From positions 115,293,140 to 115,357,139 of the forward strand of contig NC_081410.1 of assembly GCF_030272615.1 (NCBI RefSeq): a stretch of DNA of 64,000 nt, read 5' to 3'. The position numbers were made by a program, and so were the translations under genes. Under the pieces are notes generated by a model that saw nothing but the letters and a program-made list of their open reading frames with translations, did no database searches and was not told the origin of the DNA. How positions within the stretch are numbered: the first letter of the stretch is position 1; each line of letters begins with the position of its first letter. Below are positions 24,966 to 36,699 of the stretch, piece after piece. Source of the DNA: Cryptomeria japonica (Eukaryota; Streptophyta; Pinopsida; Cupressales; Cupressaceae).

Positions 24966-26793
24966 GATATAAAGTCCTGGAAAAAAAAACATTAAAAAGC
25001 ATATAAAGTCCTGAAAAAAAATCAATAAAAAGCATATAAAATCCAAAAAATGCAATAAATTTAGATAGTGAAAACCTGGTAAACAGGCGCTATCTAAGAA
25101 GTAGGTTCCTCCATCTATGAGATCGCTTTGCGCACCTATCCACTCCATCCTATCACATCTATCGCAGTTTATCCATTCTGTCTTTAGCATCCATTTGCTC
25201 TGAACCATTTAGCAAGAAATATGCAACTTATCAACAGTTATTAATCTTTGATATACTTATCGTAGTCACTGTCTTGGACTTTATCAAAATCAATCATATC
25301 TGCATTTCTATCCCGCCATGGTTTAGATCTTGATCAATTCATACATCCATAATAAATTTTTGTTTCCGCTGGGGGCAAAATCCTAATTCTTTTTGCTAAG
25401 GTGATCTTCTGAAATCTTTGAAAAATCCAAAACATTCAAAAAACTTAGAAAAACCAAAAACACCTAGGATTTTGAAACAGATAACGAGCACAAAGCAATG
25501 GAAATCAAGGCATTTCATCAACAACTGAAACGTGGAACTTTGAAAATGAAGAATCAATCAACAAGTAATAAAGGATTATTAAAGATCATTCATCAAGATG
25601 ATTATATCAGTTAATGACCATAAGAACATGTGAATGACATACAAGATTCAGTGTTTATATCTTGATTTTATTGCTAATAATGTACTCTATGCAACTCAAG
25701 GATGTCCATGACTAGAGAAGCTATGATGGGGCATGATTATTTTCTTTGATTGTTGTTCGTGGTTTATCTCTTACTACTGTATGTACTTGTCTCAGGATAT
25801 GATCGGCAAAAGATCAAGGAGGACGTTCCAAGTCATGCATGAAAGGAGATAATCCTTGTCTATTCTGCAAGCAATACTCAGGTCAACTTGATCCATTATA
25901 TCAAGTTGCTTGTATTAACTTGCTATATCAAAATCCATGTAAGGAATACTTAGGTCATCTTGAATCATTATGTCAAGTTGCTTGTATTTTCTTACAACAT
26001 TTTAAAGCTCAATGATGAAATCAAGCACTGTTACAAGATAGCATATGAAGAATGGCAGTACAATTTTTAGTTAAATCATTTTAGATTAGCTCATTATTCA
26101 TCTGTATTATAAGCATTCATTTGTTAGTTGCATTATAAGCATATCATTTCATTAACAGATCCACGATCATAAATAAAGATTGAGTATACTTGGAAAACAA
26201 AAACAATTTGTATTTAATCATTATAGGTGCATTCATTTTAGAATCATTTTAAATCATTATCCATTTCATTTAGTTGTATATAAATCATTTGCATTAGTTT
26301 GCATTCAAATAAGTGCATTTCATTCATCATGTAGTGTTTCATCATTACAGTTTGCATTATCATTTCATTTAAGATCATTTAGTTGCATCTTTGCACTTAG
26401 ATTCATAATCATTATAAACATTACATATAAAAATACAAAAAAATTTCATATAGATCGTTTGCATCATTTAAAGATAGTAATCATTTTCATTTGCATCCAA
26501 GATCATAAAAAAAAAAACCAAAAATCAACAAAAGCATTTATCATTGCATCATCATATAAAGCATCATCATAACAAAAAGAAAAGATCATATCATCATCCA
26601 TCTAATCACTGCACCCATATAATCAAAGCATATAAGCATCATCATCATCATCAAATAAGAGTAACATGCATAATAAATCATCATCATCATATAGAATCCA
26701 TGTCTGCATATAGATCATCATAAAACAATAAGAGTCCAAGTATACAATGATATCAAATAAACAATACAAATGCCTCATCAAATACAAATCAAG
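24966..26793. other. spacer between integrase and the antisense ORF
   Basis: Begins with repeated agcatataaagtcctgaaaa phrases, then mixed sequence, then from about 26100 a region rich in catcat and atcatt. On the minus strand this is downstream of the antisense ORF and could serve as its 3' UTR. No domain in the 26180-26572 frame. Confidence 0.55.
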
Positions 26794-28940
26794 TCACGGT
26801 TGTCTTGTACCACTACCACCTGACTCTGTCTGTCTCTGTGGTTGTGGGTGAGAAGATCCTCCAGATGCCTATCTCCCATGATCACCACTCCTCTGACGAG
26901 GTCCCATGACCCCACCACTGCTAGTATCCATCAACACGGTGGTATGATAACTACCTGCTCTCTGGCTCTCTGTAACTGCCTCCTCATATCGTTGTCGCCA
27001 GTGGGAAGTCTCCTTCCCAGCCCGAACTAATGCTCTAACAGTGTCAGCTAAGAGAGTACCTGATCCAACCTGCTGAATGTGATCAAGAAGGCCCTAAGTA
27101 TCATGTTGTCTCCTAACAGCTCTATCCCTCTCAATCATAAGAGTCTGCACCTATACTCAAAGCTGATCAATCTATGCTCTCAAGTTGTCAATGGTATCCT
27201 GCCCTGGTACATCATGCTTTGGTGCATCCTTCTCTGGCATGTCATGCTCTGGTGCAACCTGCTCTGGTAAATCTTGTTGTGGTGCATGAACCCTAATCCC
27301 CTCACCACCAACCTCTCCAACTGCTAGAATCTCGGTCCAAGTAACTCTTAGAACCCATCGTCTAATCAAGGGAACATGATCCTCGGGATCCTCATCATCT
27401 CCACCATGAGTTGCAATAACCCTAGGATCTGGCTGAATCTGTCCAAAATCAATACCTCTCCCGCAACCACCATCTAGTCCGCTCACCCTACCTCTTGTCA
27501 ATGGAAATCCTCTCGATGATCTCATGCCTGCCCTACCATGCTCCCTCCCAATCCGTCCAACATCTCTCCCACCCATAGGATGTGCTCTCTCAATCTTGCC
27601 AGCTGGTCCAAACGGTCCCCCACGGCTCTCAGTCGACCTCCCCTTCGTCCAGGTCTCCTACCACCACCACCTCCATCCCCACCATCATCTCCACCTCCCC
27701 CAGCCTCTTGAGTAGCTCTAAGCTCTTGTCTCCATCTCCATCTCCATCTCCTAGACACTGGATCATCTAAATCATCATCCTCATCTCCTGAGTTGGGAGG
27801 AGGATCTGTTGGATCAGTAATGCGAGGAAATGGATGAGCTAATATGTACTGAGCATAATCTGTAGTAACCTCGGGATCAAGAATGTGCAATCTCATATCA
27901 TAAGCCACTCTCGGAGTAGCAACAAACTCTGCACGAGCAATCTCAAATGACAACGAAGGTCCCCAATCTCGCCTATCTCTGTACCGTCGAGCATATATCG
28001 TCACACCAGTAGGCATAGGCTGGATGATATCAAACTGTCTCAAAATGCGACCAATCAACTATCGCTCAATAATGTAAGGCATCCGACCAATGAGATATAT
28101 ACTATGCATAATAAATGGTAATGTATGTGCATCATCCATCCATGGCTCACAATCAAGATATGGTCTCCAAGTAATGCTATCCAATGAATCAAGCACCCAT
28201 CGCCAATACTCCATCTTATCCAGCTTATGCTGAGTAAGGATACCTGCATAAAAATATACATATGGTTGTCTCTCTCCACGAACTCTATGATGGATAGGCC
28301 GAGTAATAGCAATGTGCTCCCAACACCAGATCTGCAATAAAGTGCATCATGTAGACAAAGTCGCACTCTCATCATACACTACATGATGAAGATCATGATA
28401 TAAATGTGCCAGCATGCAAACGCCCCAAGCATATCGAGTACGATGTTGCATCATACTCAAGAGAATCTCACCCCATCCAACGGAAAAACCTCGTGATCTC
28501 CTATCATGACATATAAATCCTCCAATCAGACTAGAAAGAATAACAGGAAGAGCCTCGTAATACATCACCATATCTACCCATCGGATCTCTCCTCTACCAT
28601 TGCTCTCATCAGCAAACACGACTTTGCAAGCCTCTGTCCCAACCCGATCCTGAAAATCATACGACACTAGCACGCTAGTCACTGGGATGTGCAGAATCCT
28701 GTAGACATCCTCAAGAGTCACACTAATCTCACCCGTCGACAGGTGGAAAGTGTTATGCTTAATGTGCCATCTCTCAGCTAACACCGTCAACAATCCTCTA
28801 TTATGTGTAATCTCATGCATATACAAAAAATGGCGTAAACCACAGGCATCTATGTGTCTAATCTCTGCTTGGGTCAGCTCTGGAACTAAATGACACACTG
28901 CCGGTAATTTCTCCCGACACTGGAGAACATCAAGTTTCTC
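26794..28940 (-). pseudogene. antisense plant-mobile-domain-like ORF of the Tat element
   Basis: On the strand opposite to gag-pol. A single frame runs from about 28940 to 27522 with TGA at 28347-28349 and TAG at 28059-28061; after a frame change it continues from 27576 to the stop at 26794. The N-terminal 200 residues look like a plant mobile domain (aminotransferase-like, PF10536-type): GLLTVLAERWHIKHNTFHL, GEISVTLEDVYRILHIPV, then HRTRYAWGVCMLAHLYHDL and a Trp-rich segment ending YLIGRMPYI. The middle is acidic then Arg/Gly-rich; the end is a likely coiled coil. The domain occurs in MAIN/MAIL proteins and in many plant transposons; its biochemical role is unknown. Antisense extra ORFs after pol are known in Tat-lineage elements. 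The stops read as decayed Arg and Gln codons. Confidence 0.8.
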
Positions 28941-29483
28941 CTATTTATTGAAGCAATAAAATTATCACTCAATCCATCAAACCGATCAAACTGAAGCAAT
29001 CAATCTATTTATCTATCAAATCAATCAAGCAATCAATCAACAATCATTATTTAGCTATCCGATCAAACTAAAGTAATCAATCAATGAATCTATCAAATCA
29101 ATCAAGCGATCAATCAACAATCTATGTTATCTATCTATCAAATCAAATTGAAGCAACTTAAGCTATCAAATTATTTTAAAGACTATCAATCATGGTATTC
29201 TATCAATCACCGAGTTCAATCAAAACTCTACTAAGCTCTTGCATCAGAAACTAAATCGGTTTCTTAGAGCTACTCTATCAATCAGTCCAACAATCAAATC
29301 AATTCAATTAATCAATCAAATCTATCGATCAATCAACAATCTATCAATCTATCAATCATGCAATCAATCAAGCTATCTATCCAACAATATCACAAAATCA
29401 CTTAATCAGGTCCCTATTCATCATCAATGCACATTAAACATGTTAAATCTAATCATCAAAGTGATTTTTAGCCTTTGCACTTA
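28941..29483. repeat. tcaatcaa-rich low-complexity region
   Basis: Irregular repeats of atcaatcaatc, ctatcaatc and aagcaatcaatc over 500 bases. It lies upstream of the antisense ORF and probably belongs to its leader or promoter. No coding content. Confidence 0.75.
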
Positions 29484-29805
29484 TCAAAAACATCAAATTT
29501 GAGCAAAAGTGCTATCCTATTGAACATTTGCGCTAAATCTACAGGGATTTGCACTAAACTAGTGCATATGCACTATCTTTTTGAACAAATGCACTAAATC
29601 TACAAGCATATGCACAAACCCATGCAAAGGCGCTACCTTAATAAGCATAAGCGCTAACAAACGAAACATATCCGCAAAACTATGCATAAGCACTAACATT
29701 CTTAACATATGCGCTAACAGAAAGAGCATATGCGCTAATCTATGCATTTGCGCTAAACCAAAATGCATTTGCGCTAAAACAAAATGCATAAGCGCTAACC
29801 TAACA
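29484..29805 (-). repeat. inverted counterpart of the leader array
   Basis: About 16 units with cores such as tttgcgctaa and atatgcgctaa, the reverse complement of the ttagcgca units at 15300-15635. On the minus strand they precede the antisense ORF in the same way that the first array precedes gag on the plus strand. Confidence 0.85.
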
Positions 29806-30023
29806 CCGAAAAAATTCAAAAAATTTTAAAATTCAAAAACGTGCCTAAAAACATGAAAATTTGCACGAAAACTTGAAAACAAACCTCGGGATAAGATACA
29901 TACCAGATACCCATGCTCGATAGGTCGTTGATATCGCCGAACACGCTCAAAACGATGGTTCTCCACGGGAATCACCATTTTGCCACTTTAGCAAGAATAT
30001 TTTCTCCACAAGCTGACAAGGAT
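29806..30023. other. Tat element DNA up to the LINE A insertion
   Basis: A-rich then mixed sequence with no ORF. It is the native Tat sequence directly left of LINE A and continues at 33855 to the right. Confidence 0.6.
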
Positions 30024-30040
30024 AACAATGAAATTAAAAT
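30024..30040. repeat. 17-bp target-site duplication of LINE A, left copy
   Basis: aacaatgaaattaaaat at 30024-30040 recurs exactly at 33838-33854. This length is typical of L1-type target-primed insertion and fixes both ends of LINE A. Confidence 0.93.
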
Positions 30041-31822
30041 CTCCCTATTTATGCCCTCAGTCTGTTTGGTATTCCGACAAAAATTGCTAAAACTATGGAA
30101 AGAATTCGGAAGAGATTCTTATGGTCAGGAGTTGAAGAAAAGAAGAGAATACCTTTGATTGCTTGGGACAAGGTGTGTAGACCAAAGAACAAAGGAGGGT
30201 TGGGGATTAAAATTATTAAAAATTTTAATAAAGCTCTTCTTGCCAAGCAATTATGGAGAGCTTTTGACATTAAGAAAGACTGGAGCCAAATTTGGTTTGA
30301 TAAATACATTAAGAATCAGACTATCCAAGGGATCCTCAATGATGAAGATATCTCGGTTGGATCTTTCATCTGGAATAGTGTAACCAAAGCCATAAAAGTT
30401 GCAAAAGCTGGAGCTGGATGGGTCCTTGGAAAAGGTGACAGAATAAGGTTTTGGGAAGACCCCTGGATGAAGAATGAAGCCCTATTTGATCAAAACAACA
30501 ATCAAGTCATTGAAGAATGTAAAAGGAGGTTTGGGATGATGGTTTGTGACTATTGGAAGGAGAATAAATGGGTCAATCTTGAGGACATCCATCCTGGTCT
30601 TTCCTCTATTCAGAAAGAGTTGTTGTCCTTTTCCCCTAACAACAACTATGATGATGTTTTCCTTTGGAAAAGTGACCCTAAAGGTGAATTCACAGTTTCT
30701 TCTGCTTATAAAAACACTTTTTCTCAAATCTGCAATCCTTTCTAGAATAAAGTTTGGAACAACATCCTGATCCCAAAAGTCAACATGTTCTTTTGGCTTG
30801 CTTCCTATAATAGTATCCTTACTATTGATAATTTAATCTAAAGGGGCTTCAATCTCCCTAACAGATGTGAGCTCTGTCAGAAGGAGGAGGAATCAGTTGA
30901 TCACCTATTTTTTCATTGCTCCTACACTTGGGAAATTTGGTGTAAAATATGGGAAAAATGGAAAATTAATTGGGTCATGAACAAAAGCATTAAGAATATA
31001 ATATGGCAATGGATTTTTCCTACCAATTGCCAAATTATTAAAAACCTGTGGTCCCTGACCCTCCCCATGATATGCTGGGGCATTTGGAAATAAAGGAATA
31101 ACAGGATATTTAGGGAAGAAAAGTGTAATACTTAGGTTGTCTTTGAAAAAATATGCAGGGCTATAAAGGAGAACATCAACATCCCTCACAAGAATAATCA
31201 GCAATGGGCTATTATAAATTTGAATGATATGGAAAAAGGCATTATTATTGAATGGAACTTGATTGATAAGGTCTACAGAGTAAATAACAAGAAGAAGAGA
31301 GAAAACATTGTTTGGAGGTTCCCTGATTATGACTGGATAAAGGTTAATTTTGATGGGGCTGCTAAGGGGAACCCTGGAAAGGCTGGTGGAGGTGGAGTTA
31401 TCAGAAATGCTCAAGGAAGGTGTATTGTTGCTTTTGCTTCCCCTTTTGGAATCCAAAACAACCATGTGGCTGAAGCTATGGCCATGCTTAAGAGCCTCCA
31501 GTTAGCCCAAGAATTCAAATTTAAAAAAATCTAGCTTGAAGGGGATTCCTTAAATATTATACAAGCCCTCAAAGGGATTAGTTCAGTCTCCTGGAATATT
31601 GCTAATATTATTAAAAATGCTAAGACAATCCTTAAAAACTATGTTAGCATTATTTTAACCCACACTTTTAGAGAGGGTAACAAGGTAGCGGATATCCTTG
31701 CTAATGAAGGGGTTAATTTGGAAAAGGGGATCAAATATATAGGGGAAGATCACATTAAGTGGGAGATTAAGGAACAATTATTTTTTGATCGCCTTAATGG
31801 AGCAAGCAAATATTATGATTGA
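30041..31822 (+). pseudogene. LINE A ORF2 C-terminal part (RT thumb, zf-RVT, RNase H)
   Basis: One uninterrupted frame, with stops but no frameshift: TAG 30743, TAA near 30838, TAA near 31091, TAG near 31133, TAG 31532, final TGA 31820-31822. It shows LPIYALSLFGIP and FLWSG (RT thumb), IAWDKVCRPKNKGGLGI, the RT-associated zinc finger with CELCQKEEESVDHLFFHC, and RNase H with KVNFDGAAKGNPG (Asp), VAEAMAML (Glu), LEGDSLNII (Asp) and REGNKVADILAN (Asp). The endonuclease and RT palm are absent owing to 5' truncation. Confidence 0.92.
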
Positions 31823-33659
31823 ATTCTGGGGAACGAGTACCAATGACAGAGTATGGAGGCGGATGAACTGCCAGTTGATGAGTGCTTCTAGGCATCATTA
31901 CCAAGAACACATGTGTGCGAGAGGTAATTGTAATAATAGCCAGGTTCGTATGAACATGAAAGACAATTTCAAAATTGTGAAAGTATCTTTTCAAGGAGAA
32001 ACCAAAAACACGGAGTTTTACTTGCGGGCCAAGAGCTGTAATAGAGGTGATTGTGACCTGAAAAGCAGAATGGGAGACAGCCTTAATAGGAATGAATCAT
32101 CTGGGTGTGAGCACTGGAAGAGCGAAAGGAAGGTGTGGAGAAGGCTCCACCAACATGGGTTCACGGATTACATGGAGAAGCTCCATGGTAGTAGAAGCTC
32201 TGTTTCTCAGGGGTTCGCAAAAAACTGGAGCAATAACAGGGCTACCCTGTTTGGGGAAATCTGGCACATTGATGAAACCCTGATCTCAGAGGTAACAGGG
32301 CTCAAGATGGAGGGGACCAAATTTTATAGGGATAGAAAGTACGTCGCTGAGGCCTTCAAAAGCTTCCCTAAGATGGAGGACAAGAAGAGCAACCTGGAGA
32401 AGAAGGATAATATGTCTTACTTCACCCCCCAACAGGTAAAACCTTTCTGGCAAAAAATTCTTAGGGCATTAATGGAATATTTAACTGTGGATGGTAGGTT
32501 TACAAAAAATTACAATTATCACTTTGCCATCCTGAACCACTTCCGCCATGGGGTGAAAATTTCTTTGCCCTCCTATCTTGCTTCTTCTTTGAACGAGAGT
32601 TTGGCCGACCACATTAAAAAACCCAGCTCCTACCCTCTTGCGCACCAGGGTCTCATCCTGCTAATTTATGAATATATGAAGAATAAGACTAGGGCAATAA
32701 AGGATGACCCTTTAATTCTCAATGCTCAAATTTCTAAGAAAAGCATAGACTCTAGTTCGACTGAGGAGACCAAAACCGCTTCCCATAAAAAAAGGAAGAT
32801 TAATGTGTAGGAAGAAACGAATGTGCTTTGTGAGGAAGAAGAAGGAAAAAATAATGAAGAAATTTCCGAAAAGGAGATCAATAAGGAGGAGTATGGGGAA
32901 GGAGAGGAAGGGGGCAATTCTGAGAATTGTCAACATAATATTGTCGACTCGAAAATTGAGAAAGAGGCTCTGAAGCCTAAGGGTGAAAACCCTAATGAGG
33001 AGGAGACGGAACAAAGCAAGGATTCGGTGGAAACCATACTGAATATTGCCCGCAATTGCACCCTTGAATTCTTCAACTTTCAGAAGTGGGTGGTGGAAAA
33101 CATTACCAGCATGCAGGGTAAACAGAGGGAATTGGAAGTTAAGATCAACAAGTTGATCAACATGTCTGATTCTGGGAAGCAGCATGAGGAGATGGAGAAT
33201 AGTGAAGCGGAGGAAGAAATGGAAATGGAAGACTAGTAGGAGAAAGACTTGATTAAAGGCGACCTAAAACACCTGGAGGACGTCATCAAAATTCTGAAGG
33301 AACGGGTGGAGGAGGATAAGGACAATGTCAATGCCCGGATGGCTAGAAATGAGAAAGCCCTGAAAAGCCTTATGGATCATAGCCTCCAGGTTCTAAAAGT
33401 CTCCTCCCAGAACATGAATGCGCTGGTGAACCACCTAGAAAAGAAAAACTAGGAGAAGGACCTCGTGGTTATTGAAGATGCTCCTACTTCCAGCCTAAAA
33501 CACCAAACCTCTAGGCGTAGAACCAGGCAGACTACAGTGGAGAAGGAAATGAAGATAAAAGATAGCCAGACTGCTTAGGAGAATACTGATTTGAGGGAAG
33601 CAGTAAAAGCTATGATGCTTTTGGTACAGGATGCAGAAGAAACCATGAAGAATTTCTAA
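31823..33659 (+). pseudogene. LINE A extra ORF ('ORF3'): unknown conserved-looking protein with coiled-coil tail
   Basis: A frame that starts right after ORF2 (it is open from 31785, overlapping the ORF2 end in another frame; first downstream ATGs near 31863 and 31951) and runs to TAA 33657-33659. It contains only TAG stops: 32808, 33234, 33237, 33450, 33576. Residues from about 32140 to 32670 form a globular part (HGFTDYMEKLHG, TLFGEIWHIDETLISEVTGL, KFYRDRKYVAEAF, FWQKILRALMEYLTVDGRF, FRHGVKISLPSYLASSL). The second half is Glu/Lys-rich and coiled-coil-like. The globular part recalls uncharacterised 'putative plant transposon protein' domains, but I cannot name the family securely. The function is unknown. 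The TAG codons look like mutated CAG (Gln) codons in a Gln/Glu-rich tail. Confidence 0.75.
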
Positions 33660-33837
33660 TTGTTGTCTTTTGCTGGGCTTGAGGCCAATTTCTTGCTGGA
33701 CTTTTGTTGTCCTTTCCTTTGTTGCTGGTCTTTTTGCTGGTGTTTTGTTGTTGTTGTTGTATTTTGTTGCTATATTGAATATCTTTCATATGTATATGGG
33801 TTTCGGGTCCTTTAAAACCTATTTTTAATTAATCAAA
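33660..33837 (+). other. LINE A 3' UTR and terminus
   Basis: A TTGCTGG/TTGTTG-rich segment, then gggtttcgggtcctttaaaa and an A/T-rich end that abuts the target duplication. Plant LINEs often end in such a short A/T tail, not long poly(A). Confidence 0.8.
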
Positions 33838-33854
33838 AACAATGAAATTAAAAT
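33838..33854. repeat. 17-bp target-site duplication of LINE A, right copy
   Basis: Exact copy of 30024-30040. Confidence 0.93.
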
Positions 33855-34109
33855 TAGCCTTGGTTAATTTTATATTTACTATTTGAAGAGTAATTAATTT
33901 CAATGGGGCAATTTAATTTGTTTTTTACAAATGAATTTAATTGATTGGATTTTTATCAATTATCATGAGATCAATCGTTCAAACCAAAGTTTTCAACAAA
34001 TTCACGATTAATCTCCTGAGGGGGCACACAATCAGGATTTTTAATCTTCGTCAGACGCACTATCGGGACTTGATTTAATCTTTGAAACAATGTTGTCTTC
34101 ACATCATTT

Positions 34110-34124
34110 CAAAGAGGGGCAAAA
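34110..34124 (+). other. polypurine tract of the Tat element
   Basis: caaagaggggcaaaa lies directly before the TG of the 3' LTR, where plus-strand synthesis would be primed. Confidence 0.85.
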
Positions 34125-35147
34125 TGTATACACATAAAAATGGCTATGAGCGATTAAATAAATATTATATATTTATTTAATAATTATTCTTCTATTAAAT
34201 AGTTAATTTGAAAAGATTAATTTATTTAATTCATTTCATGTCTTTCTATTAATTAATATTTTATTAATTAATTCATCTATTCTATTCTCCTAATTAATTA
34301 AATATCTAATATTTAATTATCCTTTTAACCAAGTTAATTAAATATCTAATATTTAATTATCTCCTCCAAACAATTAAATATCTAATATTTAATAGTTATT
34401 CTCCTATCCTATAGTCTCAAATATTAAATAATTCTCAAAATTATTTAACCCCTTTTCCAACTTACCCTCCATCTCCACTTCATCTTCCCTTTGCCAACTC
34501 ATCAAACATGTGGCTAAGGAAATTAATATTTCTTAAATATTAATTCATCATTTATCTTCAAACTTCCAAATTTAATGAAAATTGTGTACGTACACATATT
34601 TCATAACCATTTCCTATATTCTCTCCAACACCCCCTACATCTTATGAAGGACTTGAGTCCACTTGTCCTATCATGCCTAAATTTCCTCTAACCATTCCTA
34701 GATTCTCTCAGTCAGCAACCCAGTCAAAGTGAGATGAGTGACACTTGTCTTCTCCTTCCCCCTTGCTCTCAACCTTCACCTTCGCTCACAGCCATTCAAA
34801 TCTGTAGATCTGATCATGACCGTTGATCTGAGCCACATCATCTCATCCTCTCAAGGTCTATAAAATCAAGAGCTTCAGTTGAGAGAGATTTAGTCTTGAA
34901 ATCAATTATGTGCATCCATGAATTTTAATCTTGAAGCAAAATAGCAATTATCATATAGCATAATCATGTAGTATTTCATATCATATCATAGCATTAGTTA
35001 ACTACCAGTGATCAGTCCATTCTTCATATGCCATCTTGGAAGCCATCAGTGCATTGTCTGAGAGCACACCATCTGCAACCAGGAACAGTGGAGTTAGAAC
35101 ACAATGGACATAAGCCATGAAGGTAATATTAGTATTTTATTTCATAT
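34125..35147 (+). repeat. Tat 3' LTR, left part (interrupted)
   Basis: 1023 bp matching the 5' LTR from TGTATACAC onward; cut at CATAT by the nested element at 35148. It continues at 42969-43083. Confidence 0.94.
35143..35147. repeat. 5-bp target-site duplication CATAT, left copy
   Basis: CATAT before the inner 5' LTR recurs at 42964-42968 right after the inner 3' LTR. The uninterrupted 5' LTR of the Tat element has a single CATAT-like site (TTATAT) at this point. Confidence 0.92.
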
Positions 35148-36357
35148 TGTAGCGTCCTAAAATTGCGACACTTGCAATTTCGACTGCATTTCGGTCTTCA
35201 CGATGGCGACGCAACACGCAACCTGAATGGAGACCCTGAAACTTGCTCACGACACTGAAAACTGCATTTTTCAAGCACCCTGGCCTAAACCTCCTTGCAC
35301 CCTGCTGTCCTGGGAGGTGGGACTAGAGCGCCCAGCGCCCTGGTCCCTGGGTCCTATTTTGGGCCCGGTCTCCTAAGGGGCTCGGGTCTTTTTGTTTGCA
35401 ATTTGGAAATTAACTTTCCCTGGTCGGCCTAAGGTCGGGAAAATCAGTCTATCAGCCCTAAATGACAAGTATATAAACTACATTGTCCTCTCCCATTTAG
35501 GGAAGAAGGTCACATGTGTACAAAGCGTGGAAACTATACTCAAACATTCAAGCATTCAAGCATTCAAGCATTCCTTCAAGCAATTGATCATTTCAAGTCT
35601 CCATTCAAGGCTAAGTGTTGCATTCAAAACAAGGATTCAACCATTGAAGAGGAGATCACATATTACATGCTACATACAGCATACAACATCTAAACCTTCG
35701 CACATAAGGATACAAACATCCTTAGAACAAGGTATTAGTACTTGTTTTACAGTCATTTACATTTACAGCTCTTGCTCATTTCTTGGTTAATTCCAAAACC
35801 GGGGTTTGACCTAAAGGCAAACCCCTAATCCCTAACCCCCCAATCGTCTTCGCTTTTCTGTGTGTAGGTTGCAGGTACGCGGCTGAAATTGAAGATCTGG
35901 AATCCTTGTGCAGAGACGAACAGATCCCCCTTCGTTTCGCGGATTTTTCGGAGGACCGTGGCGCCAGGCGCCATCGTCCCGACAACTTTTGCTCAAATTT
36001 GTAGGACAGCGCCATATCAACATTTTACTGCTAATTCCAGGTCCGCAGCTTCATCCTATAACCCGAACTCAGTTTATAAGCGAATCTTTATGACTTTCTA
36101 TGCATGCTTAGCTTAATTTCCTTAACAACATTCTTTACAAAAGAGGGTAGCCTTGCTTTCCTACCCCTTGAAATTCATTTAGCATCCAATCTTGCATTGT
36201 GTGGGATTGGATCTTATGAGTTTCAACCCCTCTTTTGAATGTAAAGTCTCTCCCCTAAGTGAAAAACCATCGAATCCTAGCGAACCTCCCTTCTCTCTCC
36301 TCGGAGTTGGAAGAGGGGAGAACAACTAGGGTTCGATCGTGATTTTTCCGCTTTACA
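35148..36357 (+). repeat. 5' LTR of the gag-protease-only element
   Basis: 1210 bp. Contains one 27-bp palindrome (35320-35346), a TATATAAA box (35470-35477), an aagcattc repeat cluster near 35545-35575 and a GC-rich hairpin at 35953-35979. Confidence 0.95.
35470..35477 (+). promoter_or_regulatory. TATA box of the inner LTR
   Basis: TATATAAA near the middle of the LTR, also present in the 3' LTR near 42076. Confidence 0.65.
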
Positions 36358-36360
36358 TTT

Positions 36361-36379
36361 TGGTGAACCCGACGTGAAC
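36361..36379 (+). other. primer-binding site of the inner element
   Basis: TGGTGAACCCGACGTGAAC follows the 5' LTR after three T residues. It differs from the primer site of the surrounding Tat element, so the two families use different tRNAs or have diverged at this site. Confidence 0.7.
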
Positions 36380-36699
36380 ATCCTTTCTGATTTTTCATGC
36401 TTAGATCTGAAAAAATTGATTACATTTCCATGTTGGATCTTTTGCAAAATTTTAGAGGTGATTGCATAAAAACCCTAAATTTTCTTTTTAGTAATTGAAC
36501 TTGCGAAATGTCTAAATGTTAATGCCTATTTCAGATCTGCCCTTCTATTACAAATTTTCAATTCATATTTGTACTTTAATTCTGAAAATTAAGTGGTTAA
36601 GTGTCAAAACCCTAATTTTTGAAACCCTCTTGATTCAACCTTTGTCCGACAATTTCATTGATCAAAACATCTCCAAATCAGCTGTAACTTTAGATTCTG

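Larger units (their letters stand above)
30041..33837 (+). mobile_element. LINE A: 5'-truncated L1-type LINE with an extra 3' ORF
   Basis: 3.8 kb between exact 17-bp duplications. It starts within the RT thumb of ORF2, includes the zinc-finger RT tail and RNase H, then an additional 1.8-kb frame, then a TTGTTGTTG-rich 3' UTR ending ttaattaatcaaaa. The extra frame lies inside the duplications, so it moved with the LINE. Confidence 0.92.

Noticed and set aside
27524-27770. Plus-strand Pro/Ser/His-rich ORFs
   Set aside because: Mirror image of the Gly/Arg-rich antisense ORF.
26794-28940. Antisense ORF as a host MAIN/MAIL gene
   Set aside because: It lies between integrase and 3' LTR of one element, with stops, no introns and the element's own leader units upstream.
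32808-33578. Recoding of TAG as an amino acid in the LINE A ORF
   Set aside because: Plants have no such system; C-to-T decay of CAG explains the TAG stops better, and TAG also dominates in other dead elements here.
35392-36116. ORFs of up to 132 codons in the inner LTRs
   Set aside because: They occur identically in both LTRs, span the TATA box and hairpin, and have no domain; likely chance frames.
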